From NCBI GenBank assembly GCA_022784645.1, contig JALFZG010000033.1, positions 1-39,952 on the forward strand: a DNA stretch of 39,952 bases, in the 5' to 3' direction. Source of the DNA: Bacteroidales bacterium. GTDB lineage: Bacteria; Bacteroidota; Bacteroidia; Bacteroidales; Paludibacteraceae. Below the pieces are notes generated by a model. That model had not been told where the DNA came from. It ran no database searches and saw only the letters and a list, made by a program, of their open reading frames with translations. Position 1 is the first letter of the stretch, and each line of letters opens with the position of its first letter. Shown here in pieces: positions 8,689 through 17,108 of this stretch. The translations under genes and the position numbers were made by a program.

Positions 8689-11600
8689 ATGAAGAAAATA
8701 CACCATTTATTACTGTTGATTTTTACACTGCTGCTGGTGATTGGTGCGGCGGTGGGGATGTTCTTTGTACATGTTAACTCTGACATGACCAAGTACCTTC
8801 CCGCTGACTCGCAGATGAGCCGCGGTTTGCAGGTGATGGCCACTGAGTTTGGCGAAGCTGACATATCCATGCCGAGTATCAGTTTGATGTGTGGTGCTCT
8901 TTCTGAGGAAGAGAAAACGGCTTTTCGTGATACCTTGACGGCCTTGCCTGATGTAAATAAAGCGACAGTACAAGCATCGGAAGATGGCGCTCATACGCTT
9001 TACCAACTCTATGTGGATGAGTCGGTGGATCAAAAAGCGCTCGGTAAGCAGATTCGTAAAGCACATCCGCAGGTGCAGTTGATAGAGACAGCTCAGGATG
9101 GTGCTACTCCGCCCGTTTCGGTAATGATTATTGCTGCCTTTTTGATTGTAGCCGTCCTGCTTTTTATGGCACAGTCGTGGGTGGAGCCGTTTATTTATCT
9201 GGGCACAACGGGTATGGCCATTTTGCTCAATATGGGTACCAATGCTTTCCTGCCTTCGGTGAGTATCACTACCCATAGTATTGCCGCCATTCTGCAGATG
9301 GTGCTCAGTATCGATTATTGCATTATTCTTACGAACAGATACCGCCAAAAGAAAAAAACGCATCCCAATCCGATAGAGGCGGTGAACTTCGCCATCAAGA
9401 GTGCGTATCGTCCTGTCATCAGCTCTGCCATGACTACGGTAGTGGGCTTGCTGATGCTCTGCTTCATGCGCTTGCGCATCGGTATGGACATGGGGGTCGT
9501 GCTTGCTAAGGGCGTGATTTGCAGCTTGATTTGCACGTTCAGCGTATTGCCTTCGCTCTTGATTCTCCTGGATAAAGCGATAGAGAAAAGCCATAAGAAA
9601 ACGTTCGTTATTCCTACCGAACGCTTAGGCCGTTTTGCCACTTCCCATAAGATTCCCATTGCTATCTCGGCGGTGATACTGTTTGCGGTTGCGTTCTTTT
9701 TCTCTCAGCGCACCTCGATTTTCTTCTCTGCAGAAGCTGAGTCGCGCATCGAGGAGGTCTTCCCGCAGCCGAATGCGTTTGTAATCATCTACAATACGGC
9801 TGATGAAGACAGCATAGCGCCGATGATTGACCAATTGGCAGGCGATACATCCGTGAACACGGTCATCTCGTATCCCACTTTGCTTCAGTGCCCCTATTCG
9901 GCTGCGGAGATGGCTGTCAGTTTGAAAACGATGTCCGCTCAGTTTGGCGATATGATCAATTTGGGCAATGGCGATTTGATACAGGAAATGCTTACGCCCG
10001 AGCTGGTGCAGGTGCTCTATTATATGCAGTCGGGACTGGGCGATACACTCACGATTGATTTCCCAACACTCACGCGCTTCATTGATTCCGATTGCTTGAA
10101 TAATCCGCTCTTTGCCGGTTTTATCGATGATTCGATGCGCGACCAGATGGCATTGCTGCGTGAGCTTACGAGCGAAGAGCCGGTGGAAGAAGACGCAGCT
10201 ATCGCTGCTGACGCTAACGCTAACGATAACGTTAACGTTAACGATAACGCTAACGCTGCTGCTGACGCTATTACTGACGCTGACGCTATCGCTGCCGCTG
10301 ACGCTATCGCTGCTGTTAGCATCGCAGAATCAGCCGAACCGGCTGATAGGGTAGCAACGCCGCTGACCACTATTGCTATCGATTCGTCGGATAATCCCAA
10401 TCTGCAAGCACCTACTATCGTTCCGGAGCCTACGTATGCAGTAGTGGATTTCATCAATCGATTGTATATTGACCGTCCTTCGGCGCTCACAATGGATTTC
10501 CGTACGTTGGCTGATACCATCACGCTTCGCCGCGTGATGGATGCCGCAGAGATGTCGGCTTTCATTGGCAGCAGCCTGACGCAAACGCGCCTCGTGTTTA
10601 ATTACGACAAGCAGCATCGAAAAGCGATGACGCCCCTCGAGTATATGCATATCCTCACCGATGACCTCTTCTTCCGAAAAGCGCTCAACGGCATGATCAC
10701 GCCCGAGCAGAAGGAGATTGTAAGGATGCGCACGGGCATCATGGACCTTGCCAACAAGAACACCTACCTCTCTGCGCAGCAATTAGTGGGTATCTCAGAG
10801 CGTTTTGGCATTATGAATATCACTGGTAGTTATGTGGATTCGCTCATGGAACCTATCGTCATTCAGCAGAATATGCTCTCGCTTCAAGAGCGGCTGATTG
10901 CTAATGCAGAAAGTAGCATCGTTAGCGATAGCGATAGCGATGGCGATGGCGTTATCGGCGATAGCAGCGAAATTAGCAATAGCAGCAGCGATAGCGTTAG
11001 CGTTAGCGGCTATCTCGTTGAAAAAGCATTGCCGGAGGTGCAGCAACCAATGCCTGCCATTGCAACTCCCGCCAAACATAAACCTACTCGCGAAGAGATA
11101 GAAGCAGACCGCAAAGCTGAACTCTTCCTCGAACTGATGTATGGTGGTAAACGTTATCCGGCAGACCGGATGGCCCAGTATTTCGCGCAACTCGGTCAGG
11201 AGGTGGATGCCAATATGATCAGTCTGCTTTATACGTATTATGGTTCGCAGCGCTTGTATAACGACTCCCTCCAAATGAGCATCGAGGAGGTACTATCTTA
11301 TGTTTCTGGTCCTCTGCTTACCGACCCGCGCATGGCTTCGCTCATCCCCGATTCGGTGGCTGATATCATCTCCGGAGTGGAGCAGCAGATGCAGAGTGGG
11401 GTAGGCATGCTTCGCGGAAACGACCATTCGCTCTGCGTGGTGCTTACGGACTATCCCGCTGAGTCGGATGCCACTTATGCGTTTGTGGATACATTAGAGC
11501 GTTTGGAAAAACGTTACCTCCCATCGGGCTCCAATATGATTGGCGAATCGGTGATGTATAGCGAGATGAAGAATGGTTTCAGCCATGAGATGATGATTGT

Positions 11601-12132
11601 TACGATCCTGACTATCCTCGCGATCTTCCTGATTGTAGCCATCACTTTCCGAAGCGTGATTGTGCCTGCCATCTTGATTCTCACCGTGATGACTGCCGTA
11701 TATGTGAATGTCGTTTGCTGCGGTATTATATCGGGTGAGATGCTCTATCTTGCCTACTTGATTGTGCAGAGTATCCTGATGGGTGCCACTATCGATTATG
11801 GTATCCTCTTTGCGAATTACTACCGCGAGAAACGCCGTACGCTCCCCGCACGCGAATCTATTTTTGAGTCATATAAAGGTTCTATTCGTACGATTATGAC
11901 CTCCGGATTGATTATGGTAGTAGCACCGGCAGCCATGGCGCTGCTTACTGACAACGTGATGATTCGCAATATCGTGGGCGCAATTGCAATTGGCGCATTC
12001 GTAGCGATTATTCTGATATTGGTATTGCTCCCGGGCGTGCTGATGGTGTTTGACCGTTGGGTAGTGCATAATGCGGTGCCCAAACACGGCGAACCGATAA
12101 CCGATGAGTCTATTCAAGACGCCCCTAAGTAA
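8689..12132 (+). CDS. RND/MMPL family membrane transporter
   Basis: This 1147-residue inner-membrane protein has the twofold layout of the RND superfamily. TM1 lies near residues 5-27, followed by an extracytoplasmic domain and a block of five helices (about 145-310, with DYCIILTNRYRQ typical of MMPL domains). A second large extracytoplasmic domain and another helix block (about 965-1130, with IDYGILFANYYREK) complete it. Proton-driven export of lipids, hydrophobic compounds or hopanoid-like substrates is typical of the family; the substrate here is not predictable. Two low-complexity insertions sit in the second extracytoplasmic domain: an Asp/Ala/Asn stretch near 503-548 and a Ser/Asp/Gly stretch near 743-777. 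I chose ATG 8689 (MKKIHHLLLL) over 8650 because it puts the first helix at the N-terminus and leaves room for the promoter. Confidence 0.9.
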   Translation: MKKIHHLLLLIFTLLLVIGAAVGMFFVHVNSDMTKYLPADSQMSRGLQVMATEFGEADISMPSISLMCGALSEEEKTAFRDTLTALPDVNKATVQASEDGAHTLYQLYVDESVDQKALGKQIRKAHPQVQLIETAQDGATPPVSVMIIAAFLIVAVLLFMAQSWVEPFIYLGTTGMAILLNMGTNAFLPSVSITTHSIAAILQMVLSIDYCIILTNRYRQKKKTHPNPIEAVNFAIKSAYRPVISSAMTTVVGLLMLCFMRLRIGMDMGVVLAKGVICSLICTFSVLPSLLILLDKAIEKSHKKTFVIPTERLGRFATSHKIPIAISAVILFAVAFFFSQRTSIFFSAEAESRIEEVFPQPNAFVIIYNTADEDSIAPMIDQLAGDTSVNTVISYPTLLQCPYSAAEMAVSLKTMSAQFGDMINLGNGDLIQEMLTPELVQVLYYMQSGLGDTLTIDFPTLTRFIDSDCLNNPLFAGFIDDSMRDQMALLRELTSEEPVEEDAAIAADANANDNVNVNDNANAAADAITDADAIAAADAIAAVSIAESAEPADRVATPLTTIAIDSSDNPNLQAPTIVPEPTYAVVDFINRLYIDRPSALTMDFRTLADTITLRRVMDAAEMSAFIGSSLTQTRLVFNYDKQHRKAMTPLEYMHILTDDLFFRKALNGMITPEQKEIVRMRTGIMDLANKNTYLSAQQLVGISERFGIMNITGSYVDSLMEPIVIQQNMLSLQERLIANAESSIVSDSDSDGDGVIGDSSEISNSSSDSVSVSGYLVEKALPEVQQPMPAIATPAKHKPTREEIEADRKAELFLELMYGGKRYPADRMAQYFAQLGQEVDANMISLLYTYYGSQRLYNDSLQMSIEEVLSYVSGPLLTDPRMASLIPDSVADIISGVEQQMQSGVGMLRGNDHSLCVVLTDYPAESDATYAFVDTLERLEKRYLPSGSNMIGESVMYSEMKNGFSHEMMIVTILTILAIFLIVAITFRSVIVPAILILTVMTAVYVNVVCCGIISGEMLYLAYLIVQSILMGATIDYGILFANYYREKRRTLPARESIFESYKGSIRTIMTSGLIMVVAPAAMALLTDNVMIRNIVGAIAIGAFVAIILILVLLPGVLMVFDRWVVHNAVPKHGEPITDESIQDAPK
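10197..10328. repeat. Hexamer-rich low-complexity insertion 1 in the RND gene
   Basis: Units of the form GCTAAC, GATAAC, GTTAAC, GCTGAC and GCTATC follow each other in frame and encode a run dominated by Ala, Asp, Asn, Val and Ile (ADANANDNVNVNDNANAAAD). Codon use here is unlike the rest of the gene. Confidence 0.85.
10915..11012. repeat. Hexamer-rich low-complexity insertion 2, complementary to insertion 1
   Basis: Units AGCGAT, GGCGAT, AGCAGC and AGCGTT encode SDSDSDGDGVIGDSS and SNSSSDSVSVSG. AGCGAT and GTTAGC are the reverse complements of hexamers in insertion 1 (GCTATC/ATCGCT and GCTAAC), so the two tracts form imperfect inverted repeats about 600 bases apart in one gene. Confidence 0.8.
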
Positions 12133-12152
12133 AGTTTTTGAGAATGCGTAAT

Positions 12153-12237
12153 GGTGGGAATGTGTTGTTCCCACCTTATATATATCAGGCGCATGCGCGT
12201 GCGCCTGCATAGAAAAGACGCATAATAGTGTGCGTCT
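12153..12237. repeat. Three consecutive hairpins between the RND and TonB receptor genes
   Basis: GGTGGGAA-7-TTCCCACC at 12153-12175 may terminate the RND transcript. CAGGCGCA-6-TGCGCCTG at 12186-12207 contains a GCGCATGCGC palindrome. AGACGCA-8-TGCGTCT at 12216-12237 ends 25 bases before the receptor start. All stems are perfect. No B12 box (AGCCACTG-like) was seen, so a cobalamin riboswitch is not supported. A GCGCCT/AGGC inverted repeat of similar composition lies at the 5' end of the RND gene (about 8650-8670). Confidence 0.65.
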
Positions 12238-12262
12238 GTATTCAAATCCAATTTATTAAAGT

Positions 12263-14413
12263 ATGTTTAAAAATTTTGTAAAGCGCCATGCGTTCCGCTT
12301 CCGCCAGTTCTCGGGTAAAGCGTATGCGGCTTTCATGTCGATTCACCGCGAGGTGACTATCGGCACGGTATGCCGTCGTATTGCAGACCGTGAGATGCTC
12401 AAAGCCGGACGTGCAGTAGCGCTTAGCTGCCTGCTCACAGCAGCAGCTGTCGTCTTCGCCGATGAGAAGATCGCGCCGGATGACGACCCCGCCTCCCTCT
12501 TGCGGCTCGAAGAGGTGCAGGTTACAGCCCAGCGAGCCGAAGTGCATTCACAAGCTTATCGTCTGGTATCAGAGGTATCGCACGAGCAGATTGCCGCCCT
12601 GCCAATCCAAACGGTAGCCGATATCCTCAAGTACTTGCCCGGGTTAGACGTGCGCACCAGAGGTGCCAACGGAGCGCAAGCCGATGTCTCCATGCGGGGA
12701 GGCACATTCGACCAAGTGCTCGTGATGATCAACGGAGTAAACATCACCGACCCACACACAGGCCATTATTCGCTCAATCTGCCCATCACAACCGACCTCA
12801 TCGAGCGAGTGGAAATCTTGCAGGGCACATCCGTAAACTTATTCGGGTTAAACGCTTTTTCAGGGGCAATCAACATCATTACCAAGCCCCAATCTGAGCC
12901 CGAACATCCCCTTTCATTTCGTTTTACCGGAGGTATGAATGCCCTCCTCAATCCTGCCCTTTCGTTCAAATTAAAGAAGAACGAATGGCAGCACGCGTTG
13001 TCGGTTGAATACGCGCAAGCGGACGGCTATGCAGCGCCTGACCCTTTGGAGAAAGAGCAGATAGCCTGCCAAAACTCCGACATGCGCATTCTCAATCTCT
13101 ATTATCTCACGTCCTTCCGCGGGCTTGATATCCAAGTGGGCGGTCAATACAAAGATGCGGGAGCGGGCATGTATTACGGCTTCGGCTCCCAAGACCAGTT
13201 TGATGCCACCCGCACCGTGTTCGGAAGCGCTCGCTACCAGCATCAGTGGAAACGTATATCGGCTGATTTTCAAGCCTCTTATCGCGCTAATTACGACCGC
13301 TATGAATGGCATCGCACCCAGCGACTCTATGGCAATTTCCACCTTACGCAAACAGCGGCTGCATCCGCTAAGATGCACATTGCCAGTAAGATAGGCAAGA
13401 CCTCGATTGGCTTGGAGGTGAGAAACGAAAATATCCATTCTACCAACCTCGGCGACACCATCAACCCCAACGGTCAGCAGCCCAATCAACCGGATTTTGA
13501 CCTTGCCGACCTTCGTCTGCTCGACCTCAAAATGGGTAAGAACCGCTTCCATCTCAATTATTTTGCAGAGCAGGCTTTCTTCTGGAATGGCCTTGCTGCC
13601 AGCATTGGCGTGAGCGGTAACTACTGTTCGCAATACGGCTCCAACGTAGCCGGTGGGGCGAATATCGGCTATGAATATGCACCTGAATCCAAGGTGTATT
13701 TCGCCGCCAATCGTAGTCTCCGTTTGCCTACCTTCACCGACCTCTATTACAATGCCGGCAATCAGTTGGGCAACCGCGACCTCAAGCCCGAAACGGCATG
13801 GACGCTCAGTCTCGGCACTAAGTACCTCCACGATTTTCAGCAGGCGGGTAAGCTCCATCTGGCAGCCGATGCGTACTACCGTTTTGGCCGAAACATCATC
13901 GACTGGGTCTATACGCCCGAAGACACCAAGCGTCCGTTCCACGCCCAGAACTGGAATGAGGTCGATGCAGCCGGTTTGGAGGCTACTGCCAGCTATTCGC
14001 TCAACCGCTGGTTGCGCGAGCTCAGCGTCTCGTATGCTTATACTTGGCTCAACCTAGATGTCTCGAAGTCCGGCAGCCGGTACCTCGATTATCTGAGCCA
14101 TAAAGCCGTAGCGCATATCGACCATGGTATCTGCTTTTTCCGCCAGCGTGGCAATGGTCATTTTGCGCCATCGCATATCGGAGCCAGTTGGACGCTCACT
14201 TGGCAGAAACGCGAGGGGCAGTTCAACAATGCAGAAGGCGAAGTATGCGATTATACGCCCGTTTTGCTCCTCGATGGACAGCTCTATTTTGAGGCGCCCG
14301 CGCTCCGTATAGCGGCCGAATGCACCAATATGACCAACCGCCACTACTACGATTACGGCGGCATCCTCCAGCCCGGAGCATGGCTGAAACTATCTGTCAC
14401 CGCAAGGCTTTGA
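12263..14413 (+). CDS. TonB-dependent outer-membrane receptor, BtuB-like
   Basis: The 716-residue protein has a plug domain at about residues 80-195 (SMRGGTFDQVLVMINGVNIT and GLNAFSGAINIITKP) and a beta barrel to a C-terminal strand ending in SVTARL. It lacks the carboxypeptidase-like N-terminal domain of SusC proteins, so it belongs with cofactor or metal-chelate receptors. The plug wording (DVRTRGANGAQADVSMRGG) resembles Bacteroidales cobalamin-type receptors. The N-terminus is unusual but known in this group: a basic stretch (FRFRQFSGKAYAAFMSIHRE) before the hydrophobic segment at about 48-66, then a likely signal peptidase site near VFA-DEK. It takes up its ligand with TonB-ExbBD energy. 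Cobalamin as ligand is an inference; no B12 genes or riboswitch are adjacent. Confidence 0.88.
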   Translation: MFKNFVKRHAFRFRQFSGKAYAAFMSIHREVTIGTVCRRIADREMLKAGRAVALSCLLTAAAVVFADEKIAPDDDPASLLRLEEVQVTAQRAEVHSQAYRLVSEVSHEQIAALPIQTVADILKYLPGLDVRTRGANGAQADVSMRGGTFDQVLVMINGVNITDPHTGHYSLNLPITTDLIERVEILQGTSVNLFGLNAFSGAINIITKPQSEPEHPLSFRFTGGMNALLNPALSFKLKKNEWQHALSVEYAQADGYAAPDPLEKEQIACQNSDMRILNLYYLTSFRGLDIQVGGQYKDAGAGMYYGFGSQDQFDATRTVFGSARYQHQWKRISADFQASYRANYDRYEWHRTQRLYGNFHLTQTAAASAKMHIASKIGKTSIGLEVRNENIHSTNLGDTINPNGQQPNQPDFDLADLRLLDLKMGKNRFHLNYFAEQAFFWNGLAASIGVSGNYCSQYGSNVAGGANIGYEYAPESKVYFAANRSLRLPTFTDLYYNAGNQLGNRDLKPETAWTLSLGTKYLHDFQQAGKLHLAADAYYRFGRNIIDWVYTPEDTKRPFHAQNWNEVDAAGLEATASYSLNRWLRELSVSYAYTWLNLDVSKSGSRYLDYLSHKAVAHIDHGICFFRQRGNGHFAPSHIGASWTLTWQKREGQFNNAEGEVCDYTPVLLLDGQLYFEAPALRIAAECTNMTNRHYYDYGGILQPGAWLKLSVTARL

Positions 14414-14478
14414 TAAACGCCTTTTCTCACCTAAAAAGAGTGCTATTTTGCTGTTTTTTCAAAAAAAATGCGTAAATA

Positions 14479-14510
14479 TTTGCGTATTTGCAAAAAAAGC
14501 AGTAATTTAG
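14479..14510 (+). promoter_or_regulatory. Promoter of the NSS transporter gene
   Basis: -33 TTTG at 14479-14482, a 20-base spacer, and TAATTTAG at 14503-14510, one mismatch from TANNTTTG. The gene starts at 14599. Confidence 0.6.
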
Positions 14511-14598
14511 CGCTCGCTTTGTTTACGGTGGTGTTTTTTAGTACGCATCTGAATGAGCGATGGAGCCAGCACTCCATTACCAAAGAAGAATCGCACCC

Positions 14599-15897
14599 AT
14601 GAAAGAGAAGACACGTTTTGGCGCCCTTGGTGCCGTTTTGGCTGCGGCAGGCAGTGCCGTTGGACTCGGTAACATTTGGAAATTCCCGTATATGACGGGA
14701 GAGAATGGTGGAGGGGCTTTTCTGCTCATTTACCTGGTGTGTATCCTGCTGTTTGGTATCCCCATCTTGAGCGCGGAGTTCTATGCCGGCCGGAGGGGGT
14801 ATGGCCGTTGGCGCTGGCTCGAACCGGCTGCTCTCCTCAGCGCTACAATCTTCTGCGGATTCTATTTCGTAATCACCGGTTGGTGCTTCCATTATCTGAT
14901 TTTGAGCATCACGGGCGCAACTTCGGCGCTCTCGCCTGCGGCTTTGTCGGAGGTCTTTGGGGGTGTAACGAGCGAAGTGGTGATGCCATGCTTATGTATT
15001 GTGCTGGCGGTATCGATTACCGCACTCATCACCGTGGCGGGGATTAAAAGCGGTATCGAACGCGCTTCCAAAATCCTTATGCCTCTGCTCTTTATTATCC
15101 TTATTGCGTTGATAATCTATGGGTTAACGCTCCCCGGACATAGAGAGGGACTCCGCTTCCTTTTTGCTCCGGATTTCTCTAAGATCACCCCCACGCTTAT
15201 TATCAACGCGCTCGGCCAGTGCTTCTTCACTCTCTCGCTCGGTATGGCGGTAATGGCCAATTATGCCAGTTTCATGGAGCCGAGTCAGAACCTCACCCGC
15301 ACGGCTGTGCACGTAGCCGGATTGGATACCATAGTAGCTATCTTAGCCGGCTTGGCCATCTTCCCTGCGGTCTTCTCCCTCGGCATCGACCCCACACAAG
15401 GCCCCGAACTGGTATTCGTGACCTTGCCCTCCGCGTTTAATCATATCGCGGGCGGCTATTGGCTGCAGATTCTCTTTTTCCTGCTCATGGTGATTGCTGC
15501 TGTCACTACCACGATCTCTATCGTTCAAACGCAGACCGATTGGCTCGAAACGCACACGCGTCTGTCTCGCCGATGGGCGACCTTCATAGCGGCTTTTACC
15601 GACCTCCTGCTGGCTCTCTTCTGCAGCCTCTCCCTCACCAACTCCTGCGCCGATTATCTCACCATTGCCGGCATGTCCATTTACGACGCCGCCGATTGGC
15701 TTGTTTCCAAGATTCTCTTCCCCGCTGGAGGACTCCTCTTCTCACTTTATGTGGGGTGGATATGCGACCCCGCAGACGTCGTTAACGAATTATCTCTCGG
15801 AGGCCATCGGGCTATCGGCAAAACGCTCCTCGTGCTCATCCGATACGTGATACCTCTGGTATTGATTCTCATCGTTATTTTTGGATTTTTAGGCTGA
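14599..15897 (+). CDS. Sodium-dependent transporter, NSS (SLC6/LeuT) family
   Basis: The 432-residue inner-membrane protein starts with the family signature FGALGAVLAAAGSAVGLGNI followed by WKFPYMTGENGGGAF, which forms the Na+ and substrate site in TM1 of LeuT-like transporters. About eleven to twelve hydrophobic segments follow, including the TM8 region TTTISIVQTQTDWLETHTRL. Family members couple Na+ import to uptake of amino acids or related amines (tryptophan, tyrosine, branched-chain amino acids in bacteria). The substrate here is not predictable. The length is typical of short bacterial members. I used ATG 14599 rather than 14560 because the family begins a few residues before the FGALG motif. 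It has its own promoter and is probably not an operon partner of the TonB receptor. Confidence 0.93.
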   Translation: MKEKTRFGALGAVLAAAGSAVGLGNIWKFPYMTGENGGGAFLLIYLVCILLFGIPILSAEFYAGRRGYGRWRWLEPAALLSATIFCGFYFVITGWCFHYLILSITGATSALSPAALSEVFGGVTSEVVMPCLCIVLAVSITALITVAGIKSGIERASKILMPLLFIILIALIIYGLTLPGHREGLRFLFAPDFSKITPTLIINALGQCFFTLSLGMAVMANYASFMEPSQNLTRTAVHVAGLDTIVAILAGLAIFPAVFSLGIDPTQGPELVFVTLPSAFNHIAGGYWLQILFFLLMVIAAVTTTISIVQTQTDWLETHTRLSRRWATFIAAFTDLLLALFCSLSLTNSCADYLTIAGMSIYDAADWLVSKILFPAGGLLFSLYVGWICDPADVVNELSLGGHRAIGKTLLVLIRYVIPLVLILIVIFGFLG

Positions 15898-15964
15898 AAA
15901 TTGGTTTTTTGGAATGGTATATTAGAGAAATTGAATGTATTATCGCGAATTTCGATGCAAGATG

Positions 15965-15996
15965 TTTGCATAATTCAAATTTTATTTGTACCTTTG
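15965..15996 (+). promoter_or_regulatory. Promoter of the reverse rubrerythrin gene
   Basis: -33 TTTG at 15965-15968 and -7 TACCTTTG at 15989-15996 with a 20-base spacer, an exact fit to the Bacteroidetes consensus. The start codon is at 16047. Confidence 0.85.
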
Positions 15997-16046
15997 CAGA
16001 GCAAATCGAAAAAACAGTATTATTAACATATTAAACACAAACAATT

Positions 16047-16595
16047 ATGACTAAGAAATTTATTTGCCCTATTTGCGGCTATGTACACGAAGGAACCGAG
16101 GCACCTGAGCGTTGCCCCCAGTGCAAGCAGATCGTAGAATGGAAGGTTGTTGATGAGTCAGCTGGTCTTCAATTTGCTTGCGAGCATATTATTGGCGTAG
16201 CAAAGAACTGCGACGAGGAGATGAAGAATGACCTCAACGCTCACTTCATGGGTGAGGCTACCGAGGTAGGTATGTATCTTGCAATGAGCCGTCAGGCAGA
16301 CCGCGAGGGTTATCCTGAGATCGCAGAAGCTTTCAAACGTTATGCATGGGAAGAGGCAGAGCACTGCGCTAAGTTCGCTGAGCTCCTCGGTGATGTGGTT
16401 TGGGACACCAAGACCAACCTTGAGAAGCGTATGATGGCTGAGGCAGGTGCTTGTGAGGACAAGCTCCGCATCGCTAAGATCGCTAAGGCTCAGAACCTCG
16501 ATGCTATCCACGACACCGTTCATGAGATGGCACGCGACGAAGCTCGTCACGGCAAAGGCTTCGAAGGTCTCTTCAAGCGCTATTTCGCAAAGTAA
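16047..16595 (+). CDS. rbr: Reverse rubrerythrin (NADH peroxidase type)
   Basis: The 182-residue protein has its rubredoxin domain first (C7, C10, C23 and C26 in CPICGY and CPQC) and the ferritin-like four-helix domain second. The diiron ligands include E70 in FMGEATE, WEEAEH at 101-106 and a C-terminal DEARH. This order is the reverse of classical rubrerythrin and matches the reverse rubrerythrins of anaerobes, which reduce hydrogen peroxide to water in the cytoplasm with electrons from NAD(P)H via a reductase. It is monocistronic: an exact promoter lies upstream and a strong terminator at 16652-16677. Codon use (regular GCT, GAG, CTC) looks optimised for high expression. Confidence 0.93.
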   Translation: MTKKFICPICGYVHEGTEAPERCPQCKQIVEWKVVDESAGLQFACEHIIGVAKNCDEEMKNDLNAHFMGEATEVGMYLAMSRQADREGYPEIAEAFKRYAWEEAEHCAKFAELLGDVVWDTKTNLEKRMMAEAGACEDKLRIAKIAKAQNLDAIHDTVHEMARDEARHGKGFEGLFKRYFAK

Positions 16596-16651
16596 TTTTG
16601 CAAGCGTAATATCGTAAAGTCGTTCCCGGTTTTAGCTGGTAACTTTCCAAA

Positions 16652-16678
16652 AAGCGAGGCAATGCCTCGCTTTTTTTG
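16652..16678 (+). terminator. Rho-independent terminator of the rubrerythrin gene
   Basis: The arms AGCGAGGCA and TGCCTCGCT form a perfect stem followed by seven T residues, and an A-run precedes it. The stem ends 80 bases after the stop codon. Confidence 0.92.
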
Positions 16679-16698
16679 TGTAGCGTTCTTGTGTTTTT

Positions 16699-16837
16699 AC
16701 GAGAGCCTTCTCTTAACCTTACGAGAGCTTTCTCGTGTTTTACGAGAGCCTTCTCTTAACCTTACGAGAGCCGCTCTCGTTAAAATACGGGTATTCTGCA
16801 TGCGAACGTGATTTTTGTTCGTATGCTGGTATTCTGC
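16699..16837. repeat. Tandem palindrome array and adjacent inverted repeat upstream of purF
   Basis: Four units begin at 16699, 16721, 16742 and 16764, a 21-22 base step. Each starts ACGAGAGC and is itself palindromic; the best are ACGAGA-GCTT-TCTCGT and ACGAGAG-CCG-CTCTCGT. Units 1 and 3 are identical (ACGAGAGCCTTCTCTTAACC). Directly after lies GCATGCGAAC-9-GTTCGTATGC (about 16798-16826), a 9-of-10 inverted repeat flanked by two direct copies of GGTATTCTGC. The rest of the 510-base gap to purF is AT-rich with no credible gene. Confidence 0.8.
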
Positions 16838-16976
16838 GCATTTTTTTTATAGTCATTTTTATCCTGTGCGCAATTTTCGGGCATAAATATATAAAGGGGG
16901 AAAGGACTGCAAAAGTACTACATTTTTCTGATATTTGCAAGCAATTGCGATTTTTTTTGAATTTTTTTTATTTGGA

Positions 16977-17008
16977 TTTGGTCATTTCAATTTTTTGCAG
17001 TAATTTCG
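16977..17008 (+). promoter_or_regulatory. Promoter of the purF-pyrG unit
   Basis: -33 TTTG at 16977-16980, a 20-base spacer, and TAATTTCG at 17001-17008, one mismatch from TANNTTTG. The leader to the chosen ATG at 17109 is about 95 bases. Confidence 0.65.
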
Positions 17009-17108
17009 CGCCGTTTTTTTTGAAAAATCTTCGTTAGTCGTTTGTAAACTTATTATTGAGGGTAAAGGTTTATTTCAATCGCAATCTTTGCCCCATCTGT
17101 TTTATTTT

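Noticed and set aside
10915..10990. A functional calcium-binding (dockerin or thrombospondin-like) domain in the RND transporter
   Set aside because: The DSDSDGDG match arises inside hexamer low-complexity DNA, with no supporting domain around it.
12133..12262. Cobalamin riboswitch upstream of the BtuB-like receptor
   Set aside because: No B12 box or the expected 180-base-plus structure fits in the 130-base gap; only three simple hairpins are present.
16699..16780. A short CRISPR array
   Set aside because: The 21-22 bp period leaves almost no spacer, the units are palindromic and the spacers are not unique; no cas genes are seen.
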